A stretch of 64,000 bases of DNA from Bacteroidales bacterium SW299 (lineage in GTDB: Bacteria > Bacteroidota > Bacteroidia > Bacteroidales > Bacteroidaceae), in the NCBI GenBank assembly GCA_019550975.1, contig SDWH01000011.1, positions 62,001 through 126,000 on the forward strand. The letters are read 5' to 3'. The notes under the pieces are model-generated. The model saw only the letters and a program-made list of their open reading frames with translations, was not told the origin of the DNA and searched no databases. The position numbers and the translations under genes were made by a program. The stretch's first letter is position 1; every line of letters begins with the position of its first letter. This document shows positions 54,070-63,581 of this stretch, in pieces.

Positions 54070-54127
54070 AGTTTTCATAGCCCGGGTGTTGGAATATTGT
54101 TGTATATTCGCTGACTAAACATTGCTT

Positions 54128-54643
54128 ATGGCCGATAAGTTGACACCAGAACAGAGGCATCGCTGCATGTCGCACATACGGAGCAGAGATACGAAGCCGG
54201 AAATCATTGTGAGGAAATATCTTTTTTCCCGCGGTTTCCGTTACCGTGTCAACGTGCGGAGGCTGCCCGGCACTCCCGATATCGTGCTGCGCAGATACCG
54301 TACGGTGATATTCGTCAACGGGTGTTTTTGGCACGGGCATGAAGGGTGCAGGTATTATGTGCTTCCCAAATCGAACGTTGATTATTGGCGGAATAAGATC
54401 GAAAGAAACCGGGAGCGCGACAGGAAAGATCGTATCATGCTCAGGGATATGGGCTGGCATGTCATCCAGCTATGGGAATGCCAGCTGAAGCCGAAGGTGA
54501 GGGAAAGGACGCTTGAGGGACTTGTGTGTACGCTCAACAAGATGGTTCTGCTGAATTACGGCGCGAAAAAATATGACCTTGAAGAAGAATCTGGGCGGAA
54601 TGCGGCAGAGCCTGATCCGGAGTATGTGCGTATGAAGGAGTAA
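54128..54643 (+). CDS. vsr: very short patch repair (Vsr) endonuclease
   Basis: A 171-residue enzyme. The Vsr pattern is clear: LTPEQRHRCMSHIRSRDTKP, IIVRKYLFSRGFRYRVNVRR, LPGTPDIVLRRYRTVIFVNG with the catalytic Asp, and CFWHGHEGCRYYVLPKSNVD with zinc and metal ligands. Vsr nicks at T:G mismatches arising from deaminated 5-methylcytosine. No cytosine methyltransferase gene is adjacent or elsewhere in the window, so this is an orphan vsr. ATG 54128 is preferred to the TTG at 54122. Confidence 0.96.
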   Translation: MADKLTPEQRHRCMSHIRSRDTKPEIIVRKYLFSRGFRYRVNVRRLPGTPDIVLRRYRTVIFVNGCFWHGHEGCRYYVLPKSNVDYWRNKIERNRERDRKDRIMLRDMGWHVIQLWECQLKPKVRERTLEGLVCTLNKMVLLNYGAKKYDLEEESGRNAAEPDPEYVRMKE

Positions 54644-54792
54644 TGTCGGCTGCTGCGGTTTGTGCGTTCTTCAGGGAGTTTCCGGTGATGTTATAAAACA
54701 TGGAATCAATTCATATATTTTATAAAATCCTGTATCGGCAAATACTCTGATATTTCGTAACTTGCAAAACTAACCAATTTAACAGAGGCGAT

Positions 54793-55095
54793 ATGGAAAT
54801 ACTACATGATGAAGGAGGTAAAAGATTCTGGACTTTAGTTGATGGGTATACAGCTCATGTGGCTTACGAAATCCGTGAAAAGGGACTGGATATCCGGCAT
54901 ACGGTAGTCCCCGAAGCGATTGGGGGACGTGGTATTGCTGCTGCATTGGTAAAGGCGGTGTATGATTATGCCCGTGTGAAGCAGTTGAAACCGATTGCCA
55001 CTTGTTCGTATGCGGTGTCCTGGCTTCAAAGGCATCCTGAATATGGAGGAGAAGTCGGCGAGGATTATGTGGACAAGGGATCTTGCGCTCTTTGA
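54793..55095 (+). CDS. small GNAT-like N-acetyltransferase (YjdJ/GCN5-type, NAT_SF)
   Basis: A 100-residue protein resembling the small GNAT-type family: FWTLVDGYTAHVAYEIREKG, LDIRHTVVPEAIGGRGIAAA with the acetyl-CoA loop, and TCSYAVSWLQRHPEYGGEVG. It lacks the N-terminal part of longer GNATs, as typical of this group. The substrate is unknown. It is a single gene followed by a strong terminator facing menE. Confidence 0.88.
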   Translation: MEILHDEGGKRFWTLVDGYTAHVAYEIREKGLDIRHTVVPEAIGGRGIAAALVKAVYDYARVKQLKPIATCSYAVSWLQRHPEYGGEVGEDYVDKGSCAL

Positions 55096-55125
55096 CGGCA
55101 AGATCAGCGGACAGGCTTTGGACAT

Positions 55126-55190
55126 AAAGGCACAGAAACACAACGTTTGCAGCTATTGGATTCAGCGTGTGTTTCTGTGCCTTGTTTTTG
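55126..55190. terminator. terminator between GNAT gene and menE
   Basis: AAGGCACAGAAACACA (55127-55142) and TGTGTTTCTGTGCCTT (55168-55183) form a 16-bp stem with TTTTT on the plus side and AAA on the other, so it can serve both convergent genes. Confidence 0.9.
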
Positions 55191-55199
55191 CTGGTGTGC

Positions 55200-56324
55200 C
55201 TAGATTCGTGCGGCGATGTCTTCTGCCAGCCGTCTGGCCTCGGCGCGGTCGGGTTTCCCGGTTCCTGTTTGAGGGAGCTTCTCTGTCTTGAACACCTGCT
55301 TGGGCCTCCAGTAAGGGGGAAGCATGGAGACGGTCTTTTCGATTTCTTTCATCTGCGGTTCTCCTTCTGTCAGCATAACGATGCGTTCACCGAATTTCGG
55401 ATCGGGTACAGCCGTTATCATGAAGGGCAGGGAGAGCCGGGCGTGCAGAGCCTCTTCGATCTGTTCTATCTGTACTTTTACTCCTCCCGTATTGATTGTA
55501 TTGTCTTTTCTGCCGATGATGCGGAATTGCCCCTTGGGGTTCAGTTCTGCGATGTCGTTTGTTGTCAGGGTTTCTGCATTGACACGTGGAGCACGGATGA
55601 TGAGCGTGTTTTCGTCTGAAAGGGAAACAGTCACATCCTTGAACGGCGTATACCATCCGGAGGCTTCCGGTCCGCTGAGCTTCCGCAGTGCAATGTGCGA
55701 AAGTGTTTCCGTCATTCCGTAAGTGCTCCATACGGAATTTGGAAAGCGCCTGAGCGTTTCTTCCATTTGGCGGTCGATTGCTCCGCCTCCGATGATCAGG
55801 TGGCGTGTCTGTTGCAGCAGTTCGTTTTCTACGCGTACGGCAAGCGAATTGAATACCTGCATCGGAATCAGGGCCGCGAAAGACGGAGCTTCGGCCAGGT
55901 CTTTCAGGGGGTGTCCGCTGGGGTTTACCGGAATCAGGTTCAGTCCGGCAACAAGTGCGCGGACCACGACCATTTTGCCTGCGATATACTGCAGCGGCAT
56001 GCAGAGGAGCGCTGTGTCATGAGGTTGGAGCCTGAGAAATGAAACGGTAAGCATGGCACTGTTCATCATGCGCTCTTTTTCCACCCACAGTTCTTTCGGC
56101 TTTCCGGTGGATCCGGAAGTATGCACCTTCAGCCTGTCGGACGCATTGAACCATTCTGTGAGAAAGTCGGCCAGCCGGGCATGGAAGCTGTCGGTGCCGT
56201 ATTTTTCCCGGAACAGACTTTGCAGCCGGCTCGGCTTGCCGTTTTCTGTCATCGAGTCGGCTGGCTGATAGACTGTTCCGTTGATGGTTATGGTTTGTTT
56301 ATGTCTGTCGGTAATGAATGGCAT
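55200..56324 (-). CDS. menE: o-succinylbenzoate-CoA ligase
   Basis: A 374-residue member of the ANL adenylate-forming family: VHTSGSTGKPKELWVEKERM (the ATP-binding P-loop), STYGMTETLSHIALRKLSG, then FRIIGRKDNTINTGGVKVQI and QTGTGKPDRAE near the C terminus. It activates o-succinylbenzoate with CoA in menaquinone synthesis. It is shorter than E. coli MenE, mainly at the N terminus, as usual in Bacteroidetes. It is the last gene of the men operon, 12 bp after menC. Confidence 0.94.
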   Translation of the reverse strand: MPFITDRHKQTITINGTVYQPADSMTENGKPSRLQSLFREKYGTDSFHARLADFLTEWFNASDRLKVHTSGSTGKPKELWVEKERMMNSAMLTVSFLRLQPHDTALLCMPLQYIAGKMVVVRALVAGLNLIPVNPSGHPLKDLAEAPSFAALIPMQVFNSLAVRVENELLQQTRHLIIGGGAIDRQMEETLRRFPNSVWSTYGMTETLSHIALRKLSGPEASGWYTPFKDVTVSLSDENTLIIRAPRVNAETLTTNDIAELNPKGQFRIIGRKDNTINTGGVKVQIEQIEEALHARLSLPFMITAVPDPKFGERIVMLTEGEPQMKEIEKTVSMLPPYWRPKQVFKTEKLPQTGTGKPDRAEARRLAEDIAARI

Positions 56325-56336
56325 TGTTTGCGTTTT

Positions 56337-57392
56337 TTATTCAGATAAATAATGTTTGAAATCGGGTGCCTGCGCTTCCGGGTCAAACCACAGGCAGTCG
56401 CCTTTGATAGAGAGCGGATAGTCAATGTTGTCGGTAAAGAGCAGTCCCGTTCCTAGTCCTTGGGGAAGAACCGGATTGAGTGTGGCACACCATTGGGCAA
56501 TGGCATTCAGTCCGATGTTTGATTCCAGGGCCGATGTAATCCAATAGCCGATGCCCCGCTGTGTTGCCAGTGTGATCCATTCGGCCGATCCTTTCAGCCC
56601 GCCATGCAGTGAGGGTTTCAGAATGATGTATTGCGGCCGGATTGTTTCAAGCAGTTCGATCTTGCGTGCCACTGTATTTATGCCGATCAGCTCCTCATCC
56701 AGTGCGATGGGGAAGGGGCCGCTCTTGCAAAGCTGTCCCATGGCAGTCCATTGTCCGGCGCGGATGGGCTGTTCGATCGAATGGAGGCGGAACTGGCTGA
56801 GCGCTTCCAGTTTTTCGGGAGCGTCGTCAGGTGCAAACGCCCCGTTTGCGTCTACTCTGAGCTCGATCTGTTCAGGAGAGAAATGCTCGCGGATGTGCGC
56901 AAGCAGCTCCAGCTCTTTGTTGAAGTCGATAGCTCCGATTTTCACTTTGATGCAGCGGAAACCGAGGCGCATCTTTTCTTCTATCCGCTTGTACATTTCA
57001 TCGAAGTTCCCCATCCATATCAGTCCGTTGATGGGAATCCCCTGTTTTCCTTCAGAGAAAGGAGTGTTCCACAGTTTCACGCTGCCGGTGTGGAGGTGCT
57101 GCAAGGCTGTTTCCAGACCGAAAAGCATGGACGGATAGGGACGCATCGCTTCGTAGTCGATGGTTCCTGTCATTCCCGTATTGCGGCAATGTCCGGCAAG
57201 AATGCTTTCATAGTCGGGCAAGTCGTCGCAGCTTAATGCCGGGAGCGGCGCGCATTCTCCAATGCCGAATCTTCCCGCATTGCGGTCTTCTATGCGGATG
57301 TACCAGACCTTGCGGGTGGTATAGACGCCTCGTGAGGTTCCTGCAGGCTGTTTGAAGTGCAGGGTTCGTGGAATGATTTGAATCTTATACAT
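56337..57392 (-). CDS. menC: o-succinylbenzoate synthase
   Basis: A 351-residue enolase-superfamily enzyme. The KxK acid/base motif lies in CIKVKIGAIDF. Metal ligands are DANGAF, SIEQPI and ALDEELIG, and the second lysine lies in IILKPSLHGGLKGS. It dehydrates SHCHC to o-succinylbenzoate. It lies between the TonB-type barrel gene (13 bp upstream) and menE (12 bp downstream), on the minus strand. Confidence 0.94.
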   Translation of the reverse strand: MYKIQIIPRTLHFKQPAGTSRGVYTTRKVWYIRIEDRNAGRFGIGECAPLPALSCDDLPDYESILAGHCRNTGMTGTIDYEAMRPYPSMLFGLETALQHLHTGSVKLWNTPFSEGKQGIPINGLIWMGNFDEMYKRIEEKMRLGFRCIKVKIGAIDFNKELELLAHIREHFSPEQIELRVDANGAFAPDDAPEKLEALSQFRLHSIEQPIRAGQWTAMGQLCKSGPFPIALDEELIGINTVARKIELLETIRPQYIILKPSLHGGLKGSAEWITLATQRGIGYWITSALESNIGLNAIAQWCATLNPVLPQGLGTGLLFTDNIDYPLSIKGDCLWFDPEAQAPDFKHYLSE

Positions 57393-57405
57393 GGTCTTTT
57401 GCTTT

Positions 57406-59934
57406 TTAATTCATTTTGTTGAATTGATATTTGAACGATATCATGAAGTATCCTCTCAATTGTTCGGAGTAGGTTTCGCTGAAACGCGTGGCCGAAGCAT
57501 ACCGGTAATAGCTTTTCTTTTGGCTGAGTATGTCGGCCCAGTAGAATGAAATCTCGCCCTGCTTTTCTTTCAGGAACTTCCATCCCAGGCGGATGTTCCA
57601 GAGAATTTCATTGTTGTCATCGTTTCCCATTCCGGTGCCGTTGCGTATATTGTAGGCGGCATCCGTGTCAAAAGTCAGGTTCCATGGAAGCTGGATGTTG
57701 GTTGTAATGCCCATTGTGTAGTAGCGCGTGTACGTGTTGTTTCCCTGAAGCGAGTTCTTCGACTGCTGGTAGTCCCATCTCCCGTTCAAGTCGATGTTGC
57801 CCCATTCCGGGACGTATGAAAGGCGGATGTCGGAAGACAGTCCGAGAGCGCGTGTTGCGCTTTGTGCCATCTGTGATGAACCGGTGTCATCGATCAGGCT
57901 TATGCGGTGTGCAAAGTTGCTCGAAGCGTTGGCGAACAGTCTGAACAATCCCATGCTTCGGTTGTATCCGGCATTTCCCATCAGGCTCCAATTGCCGTTG
58001 ATGTTTACCGGAAAGGTTTCTCTTTTTCCGGTTTGCGGATCATATGAGGTGGCTTGTGACACGCTGTTGAATTCCTGGTTGAATGCCATGCTTGTATTGA
58101 TGCCTTTGGTGAAGTTGTTTATCATGAAATAAACCGCATGACTGTATGACGGCTTCAGGTCGGGGTTGCTTCGGGTGACAAGCAAGGGAGATACATATTG
58201 GGTGGGTGCCAGCAGGCTGGCCAATGAAGGCTGGCGGGTGTATCCTGAATAGCTGAGCATTGCATACCAATTGTCTTTTTGTCTGGTGAGGGCTAAAGAC
58301 GGATGCCATTCAATGCTGGTTGAGGCTGTGTCGATCCGTGTATTTGCATCCGTCTGTTTCAGTGAACGCCTTTGGGGGATTACAGACAGTCTTGTCTGGA
58401 TGCTCCATACTTTTCCCTGGTAGTTATAAGTGAGTGTAAACCGGTGGCTTGCCGTATTGCTTTCGCTCCGGTTGCTCAAGCTGTCGATGTGTCCCGATTC
58501 GTATCCTTGCGGAAGGTTTCCGATGGCCGGCTGTCCTGTTTCCGGCAGAAAGGACAGGTCGTAGGTATCCTGATTGCTTGTTTCTTGTTCGTATTTGAAC
58601 GCATAGGCGAATTGCAGGCGCGCGTTCTCGCCGAACACCTGCGTATAAGCCAGTTCCGTTTCATGGCTCCGGGTGTCGTAGGGTGATTTCCGGAACTGAT
58701 GCTGGCGGCTCACCGAGTCGTTTCCCCAGATGTCTTTCAGCCGGAAGTAGGTTGCTTCAGCCAGTGTGAATGATTCGTCGGTCATTCGGTTCCGGTTTGC
58801 CAGATAGCTTATTGACAGGTTGTTTCCTTTGGGGTTTAATTTTCTGGTGAAGGATGCGTTGATGTCATATCCCCATGAATTGCGTTTGTGCTCTGTCTGG
58901 CTCAGATGGTCATTGATGCGGTTTCGCTGGTCTGTTTCTTCGATTTGCGCGAACGGGTTTCTCACGTCCACCTGCGGGTTGACGCTGAATATGGAGCTGT
59001 GCGTGTCGTTCCGGCTGGTGGAAGGCAGAAACCTTGCGTTGCCTCCTATGTTGACGCTGGTCTTTTCGTCGATGTTCCATCTGAGCCCCAGGTTTCCGCT
59101 CGCGTTCCGGTCTTTGCTCAAGGAGTTGTTTGTATTGATTCCGTACTGCGTGGTTCCGGTCAGATAGTTTTCATTGTATCCGGATCCGGTCGCGCCGTTC
59201 CGGTTGTAATTGTATCCGATTCCCCCCCACAGCTCCACGTCTTTTGTCAGATGCCTGCTTGCGCTTGCTCCGATGGAATGCGAAATGTTCCGTTCGTCGG
59301 GAGTGGTGAAGTCTTGGTTGCCCGAGCGTCCGATGACGCTGAAGTTATCCCCGCCTTCTTCAAACCGGAACAGCTGGGCACTGGCATTTTTCTTCTTGTG
59401 GTTGCCGTATCCGGCTTCTGCAGAGGCTGTGAGCGTTCCGTTCAGCTTTTTCTTTGTCTGCAAATCGAGGACATAATTCTTTTCCGTATCTTTTATGCCC
59501 GTATCCTTTTCTTTATCCGTTTCTTTGTCGTACACTTTCAGTTTGCTGACAAATGAAGCCGGTATATTTTCAAGAGCAATTTTGTTGTTTCCCTTGAAGA
59601 ACTCTTTTCCGTTTACGGTGATTTCCCTGATCGGATAGCCGTTGAATGAGAGTGAATGGTTTTTAGGATCGTAGCTTAGTCCCGGAATGCGGCGGACCAA
59701 TGCTTCCAGATAGGCTCCCTCGGGAACCTTGAACGCATTCGGATTGAAAACCACCGTATCTCCTTTCTGCTCCATCGGAGGAATGGGGGCTGTTACGGTT
59801 ACTTCGTCAAGCAGCAGCGTATCGGAAAGATGAAACACGACAGAGTCTTTTGCCGCCTGTTCTTGGGCATTCAGTTGCCGGCTGCCCAAGACGCACAGAC
59901 AAAGAACGGTTATCAGGCGGACTGCGTGTTTCAT
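57406..59934 (-). CDS. TonB-receptor-like outer-membrane beta-barrel inside the men operon
   Basis: An 842-residue outer-membrane protein (signal peptide ending QLNAQEQ). A plug-like segment at ~25-150 (LLLDEVTVTAPIPPMEQKGD, LEALVRRIPGLSYDPKNHSL and EITVNGKEFFKGNNKIALEN) is followed by a barrel of alternating aromatic strands to FMISFKYQFNKMN. The N-terminal carboxypeptidase-D-like domain of SusC types is missing, so it belongs to the 'OMP_b-brl' group. It sits in the middle of the menaquinone genes, 33 bp after menB and 13 bp before menC. A menaquinone role is not evident; chance placement is possible. Confidence 0.85.
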   Translation of the reverse strand: MKHAVRLITVLCLCVLGSRQLNAQEQAAKDSVVFHLSDTLLLDEVTVTAPIPPMEQKGDTVVFNPNAFKVPEGAYLEALVRRIPGLSYDPKNHSLSFNGYPIREITVNGKEFFKGNNKIALENIPASFVSKLKVYDKETDKEKDTGIKDTEKNYVLDLQTKKKLNGTLTASAEAGYGNHKKKNASAQLFRFEEGGDNFSVIGRSGNQDFTTPDERNISHSIGASASRHLTKDVELWGGIGYNYNRNGATGSGYNENYLTGTTQYGINTNNSLSKDRNASGNLGLRWNIDEKTSVNIGGNARFLPSTSRNDTHSSIFSVNPQVDVRNPFAQIEETDQRNRINDHLSQTEHKRNSWGYDINASFTRKLNPKGNNLSISYLANRNRMTDESFTLAEATYFRLKDIWGNDSVSRQHQFRKSPYDTRSHETELAYTQVFGENARLQFAYAFKYEQETSNQDTYDLSFLPETGQPAIGNLPQGYESGHIDSLSNRSESNTASHRFTLTYNYQGKVWSIQTRLSVIPQRRSLKQTDANTRIDTASTSIEWHPSLALTRQKDNWYAMLSYSGYTRQPSLASLLAPTQYVSPLLVTRSNPDLKPSYSHAVYFMINNFTKGINTSMAFNQEFNSVSQATSYDPQTGKRETFPVNINGNWSLMGNAGYNRSMGLFRLFANASSNFAHRISLIDDTGSSQMAQSATRALGLSSDIRLSYVPEWGNIDLNGRWDYQQSKNSLQGNNTYTRYYTMGITTNIQLPWNLTFDTDAAYNIRNGTGMGNDDNNEILWNIRLGWKFLKEKQGEISFYWADILSQKKSYYRYASATRFSETYSEQLRGYFMISFKYQFNKMN

Positions 59935-59967
59935 CTTTTCGTCTATGTTTTTTCCCTTGTGCGCAGG

Positions 59968-60792
59968 TTAAGGGAGTTTCGGATATTTAGACCAGTCGGG
60001 CTTGCGCTTCTCCAGGAATGCCTTTCCGCCTTCCTGCGCTTCGTCTGTCATGTAATAGAGCATGGTGGCATCGCCTGCCAGTTCCTGTATTCCGGCCTGT
60101 CCGTCGAGTTCCGCATTCAGTCCCGCTTTGATCATGCGCAGGGCGAGCGGGCTGTGCTGCATCATGGTTTCCGCCCATTCCACCACTTCGTCTTCCAGGC
60201 GGTCGAAGGGAACCACTTTGTTCACAAGTCCCATTTCGAGAGCCTCCTGGGCGGAATATTGGCGGCAGAGGAACCAGATTTCGCGTGCTTTCTTCTGTCC
60301 TACCACACGGGCCAGATAAGATGAGCCGAATCCTGCGTCGAAGCTTCCGACACGGGGTCCTGTCTGTCCGAAAATGGCATTCTCGGATGCGATGCTCAGG
60401 TCGCAGACCACATGAAGCACATGGCCTCCGCCGATGGCGTATCCGTTGACCATGGCGATTACCGGTTTCGGGAGCGAGCGGATCTGTTTCTGTACGTCAA
60501 GAATATTCAGGCGGGGAACTCCGTCGGTTCCCACGTAGCCTCCGTGTCCTTTTACGTGCATGTCGCCTCCCGAGCAGAAAGCTTTGTCGCCTGCCCCTGT
60601 CAGTACGACGACGTTGATGTCGCGGCAATCGCGGCAGTAGTAGAATGCGTCACTTAATTCCTTGGTCGTGTCCGGCGTGAACGCGTTGCGGTAACGGGGA
60701 CGGTTGATCGTGATTTTGGCAATTCCGTTATAGAATTCGAACAGGATGTCCTGATAAGTTTTGATGGTTTTCCATTCTCTAGGTTGTGGCAT
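59968..60792 (-). CDS. menB: 1,4-dihydroxy-2-naphthoyl-CoA synthase
   Basis: A 274-residue crotonase-fold enzyme with the MenB features: [20 protein letters not shown], the oxyanion-hole region [58 protein letters not shown] and [20 protein letters not shown]. It cyclises OSB-CoA to DHNA-CoA. The menD gene precedes it by 5 bp. Confidence 0.97.
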   Translation of the reverse strand: MPQPREWKTIKTYQDILFEFYNGIAKITINRPRYRNAFTPDTTKELSDAFYYCRDCRDINVVVLTGAGDKAFCSGGDMHVKGHGGYVGTDGVPRLNILDVQKQIRSLPKPVIAMVNGYAIGGGHVLHVVCDLSIASENAIFGQTGPRVGSFDAGFGSSYLARVVGQKKAREIWFLCRQYSAQEALEMGLVNKVVPFDRLEDEVVEWAETMMQHSPLALRMIKAGLNAELDGQAGIQELAGDATMLYYMTDEAQEGGKAFLEKRKPDWSKYPKLP

Positions 60793-60797
60793 GGCTT

Positions 60798-62450
60798 TTA
60801 TTTTTTGAGGTTATGGTAATAAGTTTTCAATAATTCAACATCTTTTTCTTTGTCCGTGAACACTTCGAGCAGAAGCGGCTGAGGCAGTCCGGTTTCTTGC
60901 GTGAACAAGGCGGACGCATCTTCCAGCTCTTCTTCATTGCGTGCGGACAGATAGCGGAATCCCCTGTCTTCTGCCCATGCGCGGGCCGATGTCTGATGGC
61001 TGGCTATGACGAACCGGGTGGTTGCGGGCTGCACATCCAGCCCCGGCAGAGCATGGAATATTTCTCCTCCGCTGTTGTTGAGAAGCAGGATCCGCAGGTT
61101 GTTGCCGTAGTTTGAATTCCAAAGCGCGTTCATGTCGTAAAAGAAGCTCAAATCTCCGATAAGCACAAAGTTGAGCTTTCCGGAAGCAGAGGCATAGCCT
61201 GCTGCCGTCGAGAGTGAACCCTCTATGCCGTTTGTCCCGCGGTTGGAAAGCACTTCGATGTCCGGCGGCAGGTTGAAAAGCTGGGCATAACGCACCACCG
61301 AGCTGTTTGCCAGGTGCAGGACGCTGGATGGCGGCAGGCTGCGCATCACTTTTCCCACGGCACCCATCTCTGAGAACGGAAAGTCAGCCTCGTCCAGCGT
61401 CCGGCAGACATCGTTCCATAACGCTGGATAGCCGGAAGCCGTTCCGCTGATGAGCGGAGCCGTTTCCGTCAAGAAACGGTACGGATCCATCTCCACGACC
61501 GCAGTGAGCGACTGGAAGACATCGGCTACTTGTCCGTCGGGTGCAATGTGCCAGTGTTCGGCAGGAGGGCAGCTGCGGAGGAACTTCTTGAGGCGGCCGG
61601 AAATGATGTGGCCTCCGTAGGTGACAAGAAGATCGGGACGCATTTCTTCCCATCTGTCTTTGCCGAGAGCTGCCAGCACGGGTTCGATGTGCCGGATTGC
61701 ATTCGGAGGAGCAGCCTGGTTGCTGATGTTTTCGGTCATCCATGCAAAGTGGGGGGCAAGCGCTTCGGCGGTCTGTCTGCTGAGCGCGTTTTTCGGATTC
61801 ATTTGTCCCACAACCATCATACGCCGGCTGTATTGTTTGAATTTCCGGATGAATCTGTGTATGGCTTCATTCCCCTCATAGCGTGAAATGACACGTGCCG
61901 GCGGAATTTCCGCTGTCGGAAAGTTGAAGAACGGCTGGCTGACGGGTATGTTGATATGTACGGGTCCTTGTCCGTGGTGATTCAGTTCGAGCAGCGCTTC
62001 GTTGATGAGGCGGTTGCAAAACCACTCGTCTTCGCTGTCCTTGATTTCGGGAAGGCTGACCGATTTTTTTACAAGCCCGCCGAACACGCCGGGCTGCGGC
62101 AGGGTCTGTCCGTCCATCTGTCCGATCCATGCGCCGGGCCGGTCGGCCGAGAGCACCACCAGCGGCACTTGCTGGTAGAACGCTTCCGCTACGGCAGGAT
62201 GCAGGTTGAGCAGAGCCGATCCGGAGGTGCAGCATACGGCTGCCGGCCTGTTTTCGTTGAGAGCCAGCCCCAGTGCGAAGAATCCTGCGCTGCGTTCGTC
62301 GGTCACCGGATAGCAGGTGAATTCAGGCATCCTGGCAAGTGTCTGCACGATGGGTATGTCCCTGCTTCCGGGGCACAGCACGATTCTCCTTATGCCGTGC
62401 GCTTTCAGCAGAGCAGCAAGTTGCAGTATGTTCTTTTTGTCGGTATACAT
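60798..62450 (-). CDS. menD: SEPHCHC synthase (menaquinone, MenD)
   Basis: A 550-residue thiamine-diphosphate enzyme: [20 protein letters not shown] at the N terminus, the conserved Glu region [40 protein letters not shown], and the ThDP/Mg motif [20 protein letters not shown]. It joins isochorismate and 2-oxoglutarate. menF precedes it (18 bp) and menB follows (5 bp), so substrate supply and next step are next to it in the operon. Confidence 0.96.
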   Translation of the reverse strand: MYTDKKNILQLAALLKAHGIRRIVLCPGSRDIPIVQTLARMPEFTCYPVTDERSAGFFALGLALNENRPAAVCCTSGSALLNLHPAVAEAFYQQVPLVVLSADRPGAWIGQMDGQTLPQPGVFGGLVKKSVSLPEIKDSEDEWFCNRLINEALLELNHHGQGPVHINIPVSQPFFNFPTAEIPPARVISRYEGNEAIHRFIRKFKQYSRRMMVVGQMNPKNALSRQTAEALAPHFAWMTENISNQAAPPNAIRHIEPVLAALGKDRWEEMRPDLLVTYGGHIISGRLKKFLRSCPPAEHWHIAPDGQVADVFQSLTAVVEMDPYRFLTETAPLISGTASGYPALWNDVCRTLDEADFPFSEMGAVGKVMRSLPPSSVLHLANSSVVRYAQLFNLPPDIEVLSNRGTNGIEGSLSTAAGYASASGKLNFVLIGDLSFFYDMNALWNSNYGNNLRILLLNNSGGEIFHALPGLDVQPATTRFVIASHQTSARAWAEDRGFRYLSARNEEELEDASALFTQETGLPQPLLLEVFTDKEKDVELLKTYYHNLKK

Positions 62451-62468
62451 GGCGGGTGCTGTTTTGCA

Positions 62469-63581
62469 TTATAGGATGTTGCGCATGGTGTTCATCTTCT
62501 GTTGGGTTTCCTCCCATTCCGAGTCGACTTCCGAAGTCGGGAGTATTCCCCCTCCGGCATAGAGTGTGGCCGTGTCTTTGCCGATGTGCATGCACCGCAG
62601 ATTCACGTAGAGCGTTGTTTCTTCCCGGGGAGCCAGCCATCCGATGATTCCCGAATAGTAGCTCCGGTCGTATCCCTCCGTGTCCAGAATGAACCGGTAG
62701 GTTTCGTCTTTAGGCAGTCCGCACACGGCAGGAGTGGGATGGAGTTCCTGAAGGATGTCGCCCAGATGCTGCGTTTCTTTCAGCGTGAAATGGAAGTCCG
62801 TTTTCAGGTGGACCAGTTGTCCGGCACGTGCGGTGTACGGTCCTTTCTCTGTCAGCCTGGAGCCGAATTTCTTGACGGCCTTCCGGATGTATTCGCTGAC
62901 GAATCCTTGTTCCTCCTTGTTCTTGGTGCTCCATTCGGTCGGCATGTTCTCTCCGTTCATCGGCATGGTTCCTGCCAGCGATACGGTATGCCAGTCTGTT
63001 CCGTTTCCGCTGAGTATGACTTCCGGCGTGCTTCCTATCCATGTGCCGCCCGTCGGAGTATGGCAGAGCGAAATCATCATTCTTGGGTAGCTGTTGCATG
63101 CCTTTACGAAAGTGCCCAGCGGCGAAAAGTTATCCGGCAGCGGCTGGCGGCTTTGGCGTGAAAGCACCAGCTTGCGGAATTGCTTTTGGCGGAGCGGTGT
63201 GATGAAAAGGCCGAATGTTTCTGCATACCTTTGTTTTTCTTCGTCCGCCGAGAGCTGTTCTGCTGTCTGAGCGCCTTCTTCGGCCCGCGCTTCGGGTGCA
63301 GATTCGCCGGCAAGGGCTTCGGCAATCTTGTCCCAGTTGCGCGCCACTTTGTCCGGGCGTATGATAATGATCGGGCATCTGTCTGAAGCGTGGAACGGTG
63401 CCATGACAAAGCCCTCTTTTCCGTTCAGTTCGGCGAGCGTTCCGGCCGTTTCCGGCATCCCGTCTGCTTGCAGCACGAGAATCGGCTCGTCGGTCCACGG
63501 CAGGCGGTAGAGGGCAAAGCTCCGGCCGCCGTGTGTCAGGTTGTCTATCAGGTGATGGATGGATGTTTCGGGTATGTTCAT
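62469..63581 (-). CDS. menF: isochorismate synthase
   Basis: A 370-residue chorismate-binding enzyme: RKLVLSRQSRQPLPDNFSPL, GGTWIGSTPEVILSGNGTDW, SLAGTMPMNGENM, and EELHPTPAVCGLPKDETYRF, then RSYYSGIIGWLAPREETTLY. It turns chorismate into isochorismate, the committed step to menaquinone. The frame continues upstream to 63866, but the extra ~95 residues are basic and low-complexity, being out-of-frame translation of the next gene; ATG 63581 (MNIPETSIHH) fits and overlaps that gene's stop by 4 bp. Confidence 0.95.
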   Translation of the reverse strand: MNIPETSIHHLIDNLTHGGRSFALYRLPWTDEPILVLQADGMPETAGTLAELNGKEGFVMAPFHASDRCPIIIIRPDKVARNWDKIAEALAGESAPEARAEEGAQTAEQLSADEEKQRYAETFGLFITPLRQKQFRKLVLSRQSRQPLPDNFSPLGTFVKACNSYPRMMISLCHTPTGGTWIGSTPEVILSGNGTDWHTVSLAGTMPMNGENMPTEWSTKNKEEQGFVSEYIRKAVKKFGSRLTEKGPYTARAGQLVHLKTDFHFTLKETQHLGDILQELHPTPAVCGLPKDETYRFILDTEGYDRSYYSGIIGWLAPREETTLYVNLRCMHIGKDTATLYAGGGILPTSEVDSEWEETQQKMNTMRNIL

